This document shows positions 1 to 12,200 of a DNA stretch of 57,492 nucleotides, piece after piece. Below the pieces are notes generated by a model. It searched no databases. It worked only from the letters and a program-made list of their open reading frames with translations, and was not told the DNA's origin. Source of the stretch: Gymnopus androsaceus JB14. Lineage: Eukaryota; Basidiomycota; Agaricomycetes; Agaricales; Omphalotaceae. The DNA lies in assembly GCA_009733575.1 (NCBI GenBank), contig ML769446.1, positions 212,960-270,451 on the forward strand, in the 5' to 3' direction. Every line of letters starts with the position of its first letter. Position 1 is the stretch's first letter. Both the position numbers and the translations under genes were made by a program.

Positions 1-1230
1 ACCACCATCAAACTCAGTGCATATGAAATTTTGCTTTTTAGTTAGACACGTAGTTACAGGGAATTATAATACTCAAATTCTAAATTTTTCAACTCTGAAA
101 ATAACGAACAAAACTGACATTGTGTTTACATAGAATCAAAAAACAGGGAACGAAACCTCGCACTTTTGAACCAAAAAGCTATTCCAATCCATTGACCAAA
201 ATCAGTATGTCAAACCAGGTATAATTATCAACCCATTAACCTCGAGCGCAAACGACTTACGTTGAAGCTCCTAGTATATTGACCTTGAAGCGCAAGTTGC
301 CGCAATGATGAATTCAGTGATGTAGAAGGGTTTGAGGACAGTACTGTTACACCTTGCCTTTCTGCTCCGTATTGCTCACTGACTCTTTAGGAGGATTCAT
401 TGATGACACCTTGTTAGCAGCCCTGGCCATCTTCTCCAATTCCGAATCCTTCCCCACTCCCTCCTATGCAACAATCGCACAAGGGGTTGATACTTGCTAG
501 CGATCAAGACCACCTTCGCACAGAAACCGTTACCCAGGAGGGAGCAGGAGATGAATCTGTTTTAGCGAAAGGGCTTTGGCTGCATGAGGAGATAGGTCCC
601 TGTGGCGAGTAAAATGTACGGTGAGTGCTTTTCTATCTTCAAAATTCCTTCTTGTGTACTCATTTGCTCATCCATACCTATAGCCTAGACAAGAGTATCA
701 TGTTATATTCGAGTTGATATCAAAACATGAAGTCTTGCACAAAGAGCTATCATCCACGTTCTACAATCCTCGTGACGTTGGCTACATTTATCTAGAAGCT
801 AGGTTTTCAAAATCTGGTCCGCAGTTGCTGAGGGAAGTTCTAAGAGGCCTTAATAATACGGAGCAGAAAGAGCAAGGTGTAACATCGTACTGTCCTCAAA
901 CCCTTCTACATCACTGAATTCATCATTGCTGGCAACTTGCGCTTCAAGGTCAATATACTAGGAGCTTCAACGTAAGTCGTTGCGCTCGAGGTTAATGGGT
1001 TGATAATTATACCTGGTTTGACATACTGATTTTGGTCAATGGATTGGAATAGCTTTTTGGTTCAAAAGTGCGAGGTTTCGTTCCCTGTTTTTTGATTCTA
1101 TGTAAACACAATGTCAGTTTTGTTCGTTATTTTCAGAGTTGGAAAATTTAGAATTTGAGTATTATAATTCCCTGTAACTACGTGTCTAACTAAAAAGCAA
1201 AATTTCATATGCACTGAGTTTGATGGTGGT
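1..1230. repeat. Long inverted repeat, truncated by window start
   Basis: Bases 1 to about 378 are repeated in inverted orientation at about 857-1230. Base i pairs with about 1231-i, and the match is nearly perfect with a few small indels. The spacer (about 379-856) holds no gene I recognise. Because base 1 already pairs, the arms may extend left of the window. The arms could be terminal inverted repeats of a non-autonomous DNA element or a foldback insertion. No target duplication can be judged since the left edge is missing. Confidence 0.9.
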
Positions 1231-1430
1231 GGTACGGAAGCAAGAGACGAGAAGTTGTTCATGTGTCTGACTCAGCAGGCTACGGGGCACGGGCATCCAG
1301 TTTTTGTTTAAAAAGGAAATTGCTGGGAAGCTCTTTCCTTTTTCAACAAAATACAGATGCTTGCGTCCCGTATCCTCCGAGGTCAGACACATGAACACCT
1401 TCTCGGCTCTTGCTTCCATACCACCACCAC
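1225..1430. repeat. Second, tight inverted repeat (hairpin)
   Basis: The arm beginning GGTGGTGGTACGGAAGCAAG at 1225 is repeated in reverse complement ending at 1430, with arms of about 100 bp and almost no loop (centre near 1327). The arms differ by about 10-15 percent. It directly abuts the larger inverted repeat, and the same sequence recurs as a single arm at 8031-8160, so it belongs to a dispersed repeat family. Confidence 0.85.
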
Positions 1431-1937
1431 GACTAAACCATCGATCATTTATGACCATTCTTATTTTACAATCTTCCCCCACGATGTTCATGCCTAATTC
1501 CCCCTCCTCCAGTCCCCCAGGATACAGTGCAAGCATTCCAATAACGGTGCGTACCGCTAATGGTCACCTAGTCATTGACTTATTATATTGCTTTTATAGA
1601 CTGCAGCAAACCTTCCCTCTTTCGTCTCTCGAGCCGCTCCTGCGCCCATGAAGGGCATTTGGCGCTCTGCGTTTACCAACCGTTCGCCACCAGGCAAAGC
1701 TTTCATTTACTTGCTGTCACAGGACGCGAATCATGCTCTTGTTTAAGAAGGAATTTGACGCTCAATATTGCAATCTTTGCTCCGCCACATGGGATACTCA
1801 AGGGCTCATATTTATACCTTCTACTGCTGATTCGCCCTGGACATCCAGAACCTGGAGACACACTCAGTCCAAGTCAATTCTTATCGCTTGTTGTAATGCG
1901 TTTGACCTAATCTGGGAGGGTCGCAACTACTACTGCC
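1431..1937. other. Stretch without a confident gene
   Basis: Short open frames on the plus strand (for example 1733-1984) may be 5' exons of the decayed gene that follows, but I see no recognisable domain and no clear splice chain here. Confidence 0.4.
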
Positions 1938-4522
1938 TTGGGTGGTTGGACTTGCCGGACCCAATCATTGCTGCAAGGGCATAGGTTGACTATGCACTTC
2001 GGTGACAGCAACCTGGTGGCTGGCGAGTTTCATTCCCCTGTCTGCCCCATCTGTGCTGGCATCCACCCTGTCTGTCCCATTGGCATCCATGAACTATGTC
2101 CTTTCGCAACTCTTTGGGATGATGATGAGTCACGAAAGCATAGTCATGACGGCTCTGGCATCCATGAGGAAAACACACGTCCTCTCGTGGGCTGCTTCAA
2201 TGATGACAAAAAACATAGTCATGATGGCTCTGACGACTCCCCTCAGCCTGTGTACCGAACTTGTCAGGGTTTGCACTCGGATCTTATCCACCCCTTACAA
2301 TGTCCTTTTGAAGACTCATTGACTCTTTTAGACGATAATGAGTCACAAAAACATGGTCATGACTTTGACAACTATCCTCATCCTCATAAGCGGACGCGAC
2401 CTACCAACCCCTTCCGTAGTAGTTTTTTGGAGGGGCGGCAGCATCCCGTCCTTGAATGAGTGGATCTTGTGAAGCAAATTATCACCCGCGTGGTAGATGA
2501 TAAATTTATCTTGGTGAGTAAATTGGTCGTATCCCAGTATTATATTTATTCACTTGACAATGGGCAGATCGAAGCACCTCCTTGCTCAGGGAAATCTACG
2601 CTAATACAGGACATTGCGTTTGCTGTCACAGAGCGGTCCTCCGCGGTTGCGATTCATTTCGCACAGCACTTCTCAGTCACCTGCACCTATAGAAGGATCC
2701 AGTGACTTGTAAACTTTTTACCCACATACACCCATTATTCCCCATGTATCACACCTGGTACCTGAGAAGTACTCTCCAATATCCGTAATTTGACTGGATT
2801 AGCGGTCTTTTTATGGAGTGAACTGACAGAGCATTTTGAATACTGGCTCTTTGTCGATGAATCTCAGTTGACGTATTTGGACGAAAGATTTTGGAACGTT
2901 CTCACTGCTAGCTATGACCGAAAATTTTTCGTAGTTGCTGCTGGTAGCTATGGCAGTCATACCGGCTCTACCGCCCATTCCCCGCCAACAATCATTCCGA
3001 AGATCCGCCGCATGAATCTGTTTCCCTCGCTGGACAACATCCAACTCTGTCTTGCTTTTACGGAGCAGGATTTTGACAACTTCGCAAAAATGGTGGCTGC
3101 AGACGTGTCTAAATGGCGCACAATGACTATGGATTACGCCTCTCCATGCGGTATTGATATCTTTCCAAAGAGACATATGCATCCTGGAGTGGTTGTAGAG
3201 CTTACCATGCATTTTGTCACAAGTGTATGTCATTTTACTGCATGAGTTGCTCTGATTTTAAGTGATGCTCAATAGTTAACAAACTGTGCAAAGCATGCAT
3301 TGTCCCCTCCCGATAAAACAAAGGTGTTGTCTAGTGTTCTTCCGCAACTGCATGACAAGCGCAAAGAGCGATACACCCTTCGGCTTGGGGAGATGCGTAC
3401 CCCACGAGCCCGGTCATGGCTTCACAGCCTCGTCAATAATGGTATTCTTGTCTATTCTACAGGATAAAAGTATCAAAGTCCGGGGCCTTGACAGTAAATT
3501 GGAACCAGTTGTTGTTACGAATGGCCCTGCACTTTGGAAAAGCGAAGGTTACTCTGAGACTCTCAGAGCACATCAGATTCATCCCCAGCATCTCCGCTCA
3601 AAATATACAGACTCTACTGGGAAGTCAACCATCACTTCAGATGTGACTACATATTTAGCCATCTCCAAATATACCAAAGAGGATGTAATAGCCATCACCC
3701 CTCGCCAGCGCTTCTTAAATGTTGCAGCGGAGAGGGATTCCCCTACTGATGCTATGCCATATGCACTTCGCGAACGTTATAACCATCTGCCAATCTCCGA
3801 CTTTGACCAAGCTGCCCATGATGCACGACGGATGGGCTGGCTTCTGCAGGACCCACTCGCCCCAAACACCCTGGTATTACCTACAAAGTGGCATCGTGAT
3901 TATCTGAAAAACTTGCTAAAGTCTCCAAACTCTCCAGAAGCTCGAAACATGACCTTCAACCAGTTTTTGTGCAGCACAATTCGCCACTTTTGTGCATCAG
4001 TATTACAACAGTATTCCCAGGATGAAAAAAGCATGCGCGAGGCAATTTGGGACTCCGAGTTCCAGCACGCTGCTGAAACAGTTGGTGATGCTTACTTTCT
4101 AACACCCCAGGCCCGAACAGACTCCGGAGATGGGACGATCAACTTTGTGTGCACATCTAGGAAATAGCTCATAGAGCTGATGCGTAATAGGGACCGAGTG
4201 TCTGATCATCTTGCCCGATTTACCCCCAATGGCAACTATGCCAAACAATGGCCAAACTGGGACTGGTGCCTTGTCGATTTTCATTTTGATAAGACACGAT
4301 CAGGTAAGCCTATCTTCCTCAAATTCCTCAATCATCGTAAATATTCATATCTTTCTTGCAGGGCGAGCCTTCACAGGACAGCACTGCCCCAATTTCCGTA
4401 GTGTCTATCTGAAATGTAAGATGTCCATCGATGTTCCCGAGGAGAACACGCGGTATTTAGTCATGGAGGCCGCGGTTTCAGGGAGCAGTATGGAAACAGA
4501 GACATTTAATATTACAGGATAA
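1938..4522 (+). pseudogene. Crinkler-type P-loop NTPase gene, decayed
   Basis: Fragments of one gene can be followed in order. An N-terminal segment (1938-2456) carries three imperfect Asp/His-rich repeats. A P-loop of the form PPxSGKST lies just after a putative intron at about 2514-2568. A Walker B-like segment WLFVDESQLTY is at about 2845-2877, followed by the Gly/Val-rich helix typical of the Crinkler (CRN/RHS-like) NTPase. The C-terminal part (3.3-4.5 kb) resembles the segment that follows this NTPase in fungal homologues. Breaks: in-frame TGA at 2457-2459, in-frame TAG at 4165-4167, and a frame change between about 3276 and 3480. A probable intron is at 4303-4361. In this superfamily the NTPase is fused to an effector or nuclease-like domain; this copy looks inactive. 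Family assignment is from the motif pair and spacing. Confidence 0.6.
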
Positions 4523-5315
4523 GCAATATGCTTTTTTTTGTGTTGTACTTTTTACTTGTACTTTTAAGTTGGGCATTTCCAATTAGTTGCGATGAACAAA
4601 AAAATTATATGTTTGCAGTCTTGAATATAAGCTAATCAACCGCATTTTGAAGCTACATATACTGTCGTTCCATACCAATAATTGAATATGCGCTACAGGT
4701 ATTTGGCAGCAGGGATGGCCTGGCGAGTTCTTGGCATGTTGATTGTCAAAGGAGCGTGATATATGCAGCCAGCTGCAGGAGCCTTGACTTTCGTGAAGGG
4801 GTGAATTGGGTAGCACTCGATTCAACACAAAGTCTTATTATATCTATCTAGTAAAATTTGAGATGAGTCTAACAATAAAGGGAAACAAAAAAAACCACGC
4901 ACTCAATGCTCGGATCACTTCAAACGACTCCGACTTCTCTATAGCTGAGTCGTCCGCATGATTAGCAGACACAAAATACAATAATCTTCATATGCATCCT
5001 TCTTGATGGACCTAGCACAAAATAACAATTGACCCCAAGCCCCAAGCCAGGCTCATTGGGTTCTCTACGGGATTTGCACACATGGTCAGCGACTATCTCT
5101 GAGACCAGGGAGAGTCAGCAAACTTACTGCGTCTGTCCTTGAACTGCATCTTCGCTTACTATCGATTAATCGTCTTATTTCTTGCACATATATTTCTCAA
5201 AGATATCTTTGCTTATGATCTGATCAGTAGAGCCTATCAATGTATGGCCCCGATGTACCACTACTTAGCCTGCTCCTTTCTCTCCCTTGCTGCACATGCT
5301 TCAGACTTCATCCAA
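4523..5315. other. AT-rich intergenic, no gene seen
   Basis: The plus-strand frame at 5139-5438 is antisense to the spliced minus-strand gene at 5316-5989 and has no recognisable feature. The rest has no coding signal I can support. Confidence 0.5.
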
Positions 5316-5989
5316 TTATCCCGATTTGCTCTTATGCTGCTCTTTGAGAAGAAGGTCTGCTCCCCAGTGTTGTTGATGTGGCTTGAAGTGCGGAAGCAAG
5401 GACTCAACCTTGACTATCCATTAGAATATAATCTTTGATCTCAGAGCACGACTTACGTGCTCTCTAGCCTGATCCAAATTGCTTGCTTGAAGCGTCTCCC
5501 AAAGAACTTTGTGATCCAAGCATGGCTTGACCGCTTGCCTGGCAATACGCTGGAAATAGGTCAAGTCAATATAGACAATAGACTTTTAATGAAATTGCTT
5601 ACACGATACTCTTTCAAAGCGGCCTGAGACCACCCAGCAGTTGTAATAGTGACTGCCTGCGGCCGAGGAATCATGATTACGCGTGGTTGAGACTGAGACA
5701 GGACACGATCCCCTTTGGCTGATGCTTGTTCCTCAACCGGTGTGAGGGGGGACTCTGGCTCATCAGATGAGCTGCTCAAGAGTATATCGATGGGTGGAAT
5801 CTTGATCTGTGTGGGTTGGACGTCAACACAAATGTAGGGTTTCGAAGGTAAGTTTTGATGTATAAAGAGTGGATGCCTAACTCGGCGAGAGATAGAAGTG
5901 GCATAAAGAGGGATTACTCGAGGTCGCGCAGCAATCCTGGAGGTAGTGAAAGTAGAGATAGACCGAGACTGGGGAGGGGAGGGAGGCAT
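5316..5989 (-). CDS. Small three-exon hypothetical protein
   Basis: Exons 5989-5603, 5549-5457 and 5408-5316 give a 190-residue protein with no internal stop. Both introns are GT-AG (donors GTAAGC and GTAAGT; 53 and 48 bp) and fall between codons. The N-terminal half is Ser/Pro/Thr-rich and low complexity, with an acidic-serine patch near residues 58-65. The C-terminal 65 residues, encoded across all three exons, are predicted helical and basic, with an aromatic/histidine stretch. I do not recognise the family. The clean splicing makes this one of the few genes here that could still be functional. The start is the first ATG of exon 1. The promoter lies in the gap shared with the WD40 pseudogene, so the two may be divergently transcribed. 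Confidence 0.6.
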
Positions 5990-6057
5990 GTTTGTGGTAC
6001 CAAGAACAAGACCTAGCGAATATAAGCAAGTTGTTGGTCAGCTGAACAATTGCCCTT

Positions 6058-7702
6058 ATGCAGGATATGGTAATACCTTATGGAAAGACAATAAGGATTG
6101 AGCATCTGAGCGGGTTCGCAATGTTGCGAGGAGCTGATCATGAACAGAACAAGAACAAAAGGACAAAAACGGCTAGTGATACGTTAGTGATAAAAGCCAT
6201 AGGAGAAGGGTTGACCTACATCAACATGTACTTCTTTCATACCAACTTGAACCCTTGAGCAAGCAGCACAGATACGTCTGCCATGGCATGTTAAAAGGCC
6301 AACATGGAGCCGTGGCATGCCTTGCAGTGCACCCTTTGGGTGCGTATGTAGTGTCCGGAGGTAAGTTATAATAAAAATTGTCGAGATTTCTTCAGATCGA
6401 TTGATTGAACACCAAGGCGAAGCTGGTACCAAGATATGGCACATTCCGACGGCCAAGTCTGTTCCAGGCCCAACGGGAGCTTCCGACAGGGGTGTTACTA
6501 CAGCCATAGTATGGTTGACGAGGGCAGACAACGAGGAGGAAGGTCTCGCGTATGGGACTGAGCATGGATATCTTGCTGTTTGGAGAAAAAACAAGGAAGG
6601 TGATGGGGTGAGTCAATGTTCACAGATGCAAGATCGCTGAATCAACTGACCAGATGCAGTTCACAGAAACATTTTGCAATTGCTTGACTGGGGGGAAGGA
6701 TGGTGACGAGATCTCCGGTATCGCATACGACACAAACTCTGGCCAGCTCACGGTCATGCATCGTGCAGAGGCCATCCATTGATTCATACTTGATGTTGGC
6801 ATGATTCCCCGAGTCATCAAGTCCGTGACTATTGGGAAGCACTGGCCGCAAGCTGTAGCGTTTGGACAGGTTGGCGTTCGAGGTCCAGAACTATGGTCCT
6901 TTGGACGTGAAGATGGAGTCATGTGAGTAGAGTGTATAATCTAGAAGGGATTGAGCTCACCTTGACTAGATATGTCCTCAGTGATGAAGGCAAGATATTG
7001 AAATCAAAAACAACTGGTATGGTGATGTGAGTATGATGGTTCTATTGACGTGCAACAAACTCACCGCTGAAACAGAGGACATGCGGTCCTGAACACAAAG
7101 GACGATGCTATCATTCTGGATGATGTAGCTCAGGGCGTAGCCTTGATGAAACTGGCAGGCAATGAGAGAGTCAAGACTTTCGAAGTCCCTGACAAGCAAC
7201 GCCGGTCCCGCAATGTTGCTTTCCAAGACGGTACCAGCACAATCCTGGTCGGTAGCGACCATGGAAACATCTACATCTTCGATCGACGCTCAGGAGATAT
7301 CACAGATACCATCCACATCGGGGCTAGGGATTGGGTTACAGTCAATTACGGTACGCCTTGAGCCTGTAACATGTTTGACTTTTGCTGAAATGATTTTAGA
7401 CTGTTGAATGTAACGGTGTGCCTCTGATAATTGCAGGTCGCTCTGGGGAAAATGTTGGTTGAACAGAGATTCAACTTTGGGAGAAAGTTATCGCATCTCC
7501 TGCCGTCAAGAATACCGCATGGAAAGAGCAGATTCAATGGCTTCTGTTGATTATATTGTCGTTCATTCTAATTTTTGAGAATATCCTGGTGAGTCAGATC
7601 CATGGTCCCAGAATATGGCTGATAGATGCAGAAAATTCCGATTTTATTCTATTGCCAGCAGTGGTTCATCAGGGTACTACACCAATGCGGATTGTGAGGC
7701 CA
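6058..7702 (+). pseudogene. WD40-repeat protein with C-terminal hydrophobic helix, decayed
   Basis: Ordered fragments match an expanded Agaricomycete WD40-like family: a first blade around 6285-6360 (GAVACLAVHPLGAYVVSG), a blade ending in KIWHI at 6420-6450, and later blades with REDG (about 6910) and DRRSGDITD (about 7283). A hydrophobic segment near 7535-7590 looks like the family's C-terminal membrane helix. Introns follow GT-AG: about 6361-6416, 6608-6653, 6922-6968, 7028-7076, 7351-7399, 7589-7632. The copy is broken by an in-frame TGA at about 6781 where the family usually has Arg (a CGA-to-TGA change is sufficient), by a single-base frame change near 7336, and by another TGA near 7463. 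The protein would be a beta-propeller, role unknown. Confidence 0.75.
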
Positions 7703-7885
7703 CGTACTGGGTAACATGTAGCATACTCGTTCCTATTCTGTTGTACCCTGCACCCTGCTCGCATTATTCTTCGTCTTCTTAGCCTGATTGAGTGCAAGCG
7801 CCGTCTAGGGTGAACAATTGTGAGTACGGGAACGGATGGGGCAAGATACCAGCATACCACTCGAGTGCTTGAATCAAGCAGGCTG

Positions 7886-8160
7886 GACGAAAAGAGCGTC
7901 GAGTGTCAAAATGCGTGGTTTCGTTTCCTGATTCTTGATTGCGTCCACCTGGAATGACAGGATATCAGTCTTTTATGGTTATTTTCAACTTATTGTAATT
8001 CCATGCCAGAAATTCATACTCTATTGAGCTTGGTGGTGGTACGGAAGCAAGAGATGAGAAGGTGTTCACGTGTCTGACTTGGTAGGCTACGGGACGCAGG
8101 CGTCCAGATTTTACTTTGAAAGGAAAGAGCTTCCCAGCGCTAACTCGGTTTTTCAAGATA
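7886..8160 (+). repeat. Partial copy of the 1.0-1.43 kb repeat
   Basis: 7886-8030 resembles the right arm end of the first inverted repeat (about 1070-1224), and 8031-8160 matches one arm of the tight hairpin, in the same order and orientation. This copy has only one arm. It shows that the repeat disperses as a unit. Confidence 0.7.
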
Positions 8161-8262
8161 AAATCATCCTGAGCATAAGTTTTCCTCCTACTTGTGTCTG
8201 ATATAGCTCATCTTTGCGGTAGGCGTCAATCACGTTTGGTATTAACGGTTTCAGAATATGCA

Positions 8263-8600
8263 CAATGAATGGTCTGCATACGATCTCTATCCCCACCACT
8301 TCTTCTCGCCCGTCATGCAGTTGGGATGGAAATCGTCTACCGATGGTCGAGCATGGTTTTGAGGGATGGGCTCACGTCCAACCCTTTATCCATGACATTG
8401 ATGTTGTTTATTGGAGGACTCGATATTGAGTCTTTTTCCAGCGGCATAAACACCTATCTGTCAACCCAGTACTTGGTGTTCAGGGAGAGATAGTCGTGAT
8501 GCGTGTAGGGGCAGTAAATCTTCAGAATGTGGTGCACTCACGGGTTGGGGACAAGAGACGGGCTCAAAACCTTGCTAGATTGTAAGTGTAGCCTTCGAGA
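8263..8600 (+). pseudogene. Decayed coding segment, unknown protein
   Basis: Two overlapping frames read as one protein only if a frameshift near 8353 is allowed: an aromatic-rich stretch (WSAYDLYPHHFFSPVMQLGW), followed in another frame by further Trp/His-rich sequence to about 8430. A possible donor GTAAGT lies at about 8582. I cannot name the family. It may instead be chance open frame. Confidence 0.3.
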
Positions 8601-8880
8601 TTATGGTCATAGCTGAACAACGTGGACGAGGACTTCAGCCATTCATCCAGCTGTAGGGTTGGCCTGGACATTTCTCGATTATGAATAGTTTACTTTACAC
8701 CTTCCCAATCTAACTTAAGGAAAAGAAATTTGCATCAAATTTCGACATGTAATCTATATTAATCAAATATAGACTCCACATCAAACGTGTCACACACCAA
8801 ACACCTGCTGCGTATCTCAAAACCCGCGTACAGTTCCCACAAGGGCAACGGCTGCTTCTTTTTTTTTTGTCTGTTCAATA

Positions 8881-9940
8881 TGTCACGAGCTCGAAGAACA
8901 ATTAATGACAATTGTCTAGTACAGCGTGACGCAGCGGATCTGGAACAATTGTTGGTGAGTACTCCCTTTGGTGTTTCCGTATCTGGAGCTAGAAAGCTTA
9001 CTAACGAAAAGATATAAATTCAGGGAATCCTCCCCAAGAACCCATATCGCTCAAGGCCTGGTGCCCGATCTTTCTGCTACCACTCCCTTTACCACTCTCT
9101 CTTCACAAGCCCCTGTGATGTCCTCTTTCTTCAACAATCTGCTGCGTGGCACGGAAGCACCCTCGCGACCAGATGCAACAATGTCTGACACCCACACACG
9201 CAAACGACCTGGAGATTTTGAGGAAGGTGGGCAGGCTCCCATATCTTACGAGAAGCCCGACAAATATTGAGCTGTGGCTGGTCCACGCCGAGAGCAGTTT
9301 GATAGGGTACGTCTATGCCACAATTTGCAAAAAGTTACTCATGACTGATAATGAACCTCATTGTAGCAAAGGGAGAGCTACAAAGATGTTGTAATGATGA
9401 ATCAGCAGCTAATACACAATATGGAAGAACTCACAAGATCTTATCACACCGCATTGGAAGAGATAGGCCGACGAGAAAAACAGGAGGAACAATTCCGAGT
9501 TTATGCTGAATGTCAAGTAAGTCCATCGACGTTTGTTCAAGATTGAACCACTGCTAATTTGCTGCTGATAATGCCAGTGACTCTACTCCTCCTCCAGAAC
9601 TTCCTGCCTCCACCTCAGTCCCAGCTCCCTCTGCATCACAATCCTATCAAGCTACACGTTCTCTTCCCCGTGGTGACCCCATCACCAAACCCGCCCTATC
9701 ATCGCATCCCCTCCCAATACACAAAACTCTACCTTTACATGAGGATTGTCCAGCCGAACCGTTCCTGGCAGAGACGCAGCTGTGTTATTTCAACTTGTAT
9801 AGAAGTTCAGGTTTCGACTGGACTTTTAATGTTTGTGAAAGGTCAGTAGAAATCTATCGTTTCATCTTACATTCCGGCTTCCCTGATACCTCAAGTTTTC
9901 AGAGCCCTTTCTGCTCATCGGATTGATTTGCATTCACTTG
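8881..9940 (+). pseudogene. Hypothetical protein with coiled coil and Pro/Ser-rich tail
   Basis: ATG at 8881 opens a short exon, with a GT-AG intron about 8956-9024, then a Ser/Thr-rich exon. A third exon at about 9368-9516 is helical and Gln/Glu-rich (MEELTRSYHTALEEIGRREK), likely coiled coil, and a fourth (about 9560 on) is Pro/Ser/Thr-rich. The second exon needs a frame change near 9050-9060 to continue, so the copy is probably broken, or an intron is missed. No domain recognised. Confidence 0.4.
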
Positions 9941-10184
9941 GGTGAAAAGGCTAACAGAAAGTTGACTCGAAAAGTCAGCTTTCGACTCTCAGGGAATCTT
10001 ACATTCCAGGCTGAGATTCCTCTCATCTGATTCTTTGTTTAAAACAACATATTTACAATGTACTTTTGCCACAGTTGAAATATTATATTCCCATTGATAT
10101 TTTTAAATTTCGAATACATTAGAGAAAATATCTACTTCTTATTTGAGAATTTGCTTAGCAAATTTTTTTCTAAATCCTGTGTGT

Positions 10185-10352
10185 ATGTCCACTGTCCAAT
10201 CAATTCCAGAACCTATCATCCAATGTCTTGACACCTGCGCTCAATCTGGTGAGAAGATGGGTGACTTTTGTGTTTACATGGACTCAAGGCAGGGAAGCAA
10301 CATCACATGGGTACTGTTGTACAAACAGTGTACTGACCCGGAGGTCTGGTGA
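10185..10352 (+). CDS. Possible small protein, 55 residues
   Basis: An ATG-to-TGA frame with three cysteines and no similarity I recognise. The surrounding sequence (9.94-10.54 kb) is otherwise AT-rich with short inverted motifs and holds no other gene I can support. It could be chance. Confidence 0.2.
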   Translation: MSTVQSIPEPIIQCLDTCAQSGEKMGDFCVYMDSRQGSNITWVLLYKQCTDPEVW

Positions 10353-10544
10353 CTCGCAGTCCTGGTTTAAAAATCTATGATGGTACACCCCTACTCATCC
10401 CTCGGGAGTTCCTAAGAGACTCGAGGTCAAGATAAGTAGTGGTAGTAGATACAAGATAACTAGTTATTATAGATAGAACTATGTCACCTGTATTATATAG
10501 AAAATGGCATTCACAGGGAGCAGCAATCTACAGCAGCAACTTTG

Positions 10545-10763
10545 TCAGCTGTGAGCTCGTTGTCTGCTCTCGAGTAAATGTCCTGAGACCAATGACGCTA
10601 GTGCCACATTGGGATATGTCTTGGACCCTCCAGCGTTCAGATCTTGGACTGTGCCGTGTAATAAAATCTTCAAAAGATCTACCAGCGTTTTCAACCACTC
10701 CGTAACTGAAAGGTCTAGGGTGGAAGGAGCCTGTGTCTTGGCCTTGGATTCTTTCTTCGCCAT
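10545..10763 (-). CDS. Possible small hypothetical protein
   Basis: Begins MAKKESKAKTQ, followed by a predicted amphipathic helix. It is one uninterrupted 72-codon frame with a plausible ATG context. The basic Lys-rich start could be a nuclear or DNA-binding tail. No homologue recognised, and it may be the first exon of a longer decayed gene. Confidence 0.3.
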   Translation of the reverse strand: MAKKESKAKTQAPSTLDLSVTEWLKTLVDLLKILLHGTVQDLNAGGSKTYPNVALASLVSGHLLESRQRAHS

Positions 10764-10829
10764 GAAGCTGTTATGATTTATCTGTGGGATTATGCGGGTT
10801 TAAACTTTAGAGCCAGTTTGGCAAATGGC

Positions 10830-11195
10830 AACTAATAAAGCACCCAGCGCTTGCTCCTTGAACCCTCACTTGACTGCAAAATATCCTTATCTTTGACCTG
10901 AAGTGTTTCAACGTCCTTCTTCAAATTGTCAATCTCTCCATGCTTCTGTTCTCTGGACTCACCGGTCTTCGGAGGAGGAGGATGAGAACTTCTTCAGTGG
11001 TATGTTCAATCTCCTTTCTCTCTCTTTATCTACTGTTGACTCACAGTAACCTAGAAGATTTTCAGCCGTTGTATTCCATGCTCCTACACCTTCTTCTTCT
11101 AGAGGTGTCCGCATCTCAGCACAACTACTTTCCCTACCCATCGTCTCTTCTCTGCACCTTCCATTCCTCCCGTCGGTTCCTGTATTCAGAGTCAA
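10830..11195 (-). pseudogene. Decayed coiled-coil coding segment
   Basis: A frame ending near 10836 carries a charged heptad-like helix (EIDNLKKDVETLQVKDKDIL). Upstream (11195-10959) a Glu/Ser-rich frame lies in another phase. The two can only be joined through an unproven splice or a frameshift near 10970-10990. Function unknown. Confidence 0.3.
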
Positions 11196-11199
11196 ATTT

Positions 11200-12200
11200 T
11201 ATTCGATTTTTGGGAACCTGGAGACGTGTAGATTTGAAAGCTTGTAGCTTGGGGGCCGCAGAAGCGGTAAAAATGAACACTATGCCGCATCAAGTTGCTT
11301 CTGTACGTGGATTGACTCGACAATGAGGCGTTGCTAACTCGTAGTCCTAGCCGCTTCTCCTCGCAGGCGTCTTCTCGTGAAGAAGGTTATTCGATGATGT
11401 AACGGTCCCGACGGACTGCATTGTAACTGGAGCTGCAGATCATATCTCTCCCACTCAGTATAGGCCCACGCTGGAGAAGACTCTTTTTTTGCTTTGTTGT
11501 TGCTTGTTCGACTGGAGAGTCGAGAGTGTCCCGCTATCATTTCATAGTTACGTCTCTGAAAACCTGTTCATCGAGTAATTCTAATGTTAATTATAGACTT
11601 TTATGGAGCATTTACATAGTCTTCTCTGGTGCAAGCGTACAATCCCAATTCCAATATTCCATTTGCCTAGGGTTGAAATGGTACGTTTGAGCTTTGGACA
11701 ACAGTCTTCTGAGCTGAATTGTTACTGTATCTTATTTCTTTGTGCCAGTGGTTGATGTGTTGAGCCGACTCGGCTTCTTCTCCTCAAATCCATCCACATC
11801 AAACGAGGCATAGCATTAACCAATGGCCTATATCCATACCTTCATCGTTCCAACTAGCTAGTTCAATATCACGCTGCCAACGCAGTCAAGTGTACTGTTT
11901 TTGTATACTGCACTCTGTGCTGCTGTGGGAGATTTCTTTTCTCCTGGCAAGAACACAGCGTATAGGATCATGATCAAGGATCGAGATAAAGTCATCATCC
12001 TTCCAGTGCTACATTCAGCAAGACTCACCTGAACATCTTTGTGCAGATCAATCCGCTCCTTTGCTATACACGTCCACTAGGCCGCCATGGACGAATTCCA
12101 ACATTCTTCCTTGTTGCTGGCACTGTGACCATTAAGCGCCTCCAGTATGAGGGTCAAGCTGAGGGTCCTCACTGGGGCAAGTCATGCCACTGCCATTTCC
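11200..12200. other. Stretch without a confident gene
   Basis: Short frames on both strands (for example 11334-11540 minus) lack any motif. I see nothing that I would call a gene here. Confidence 0.4.
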
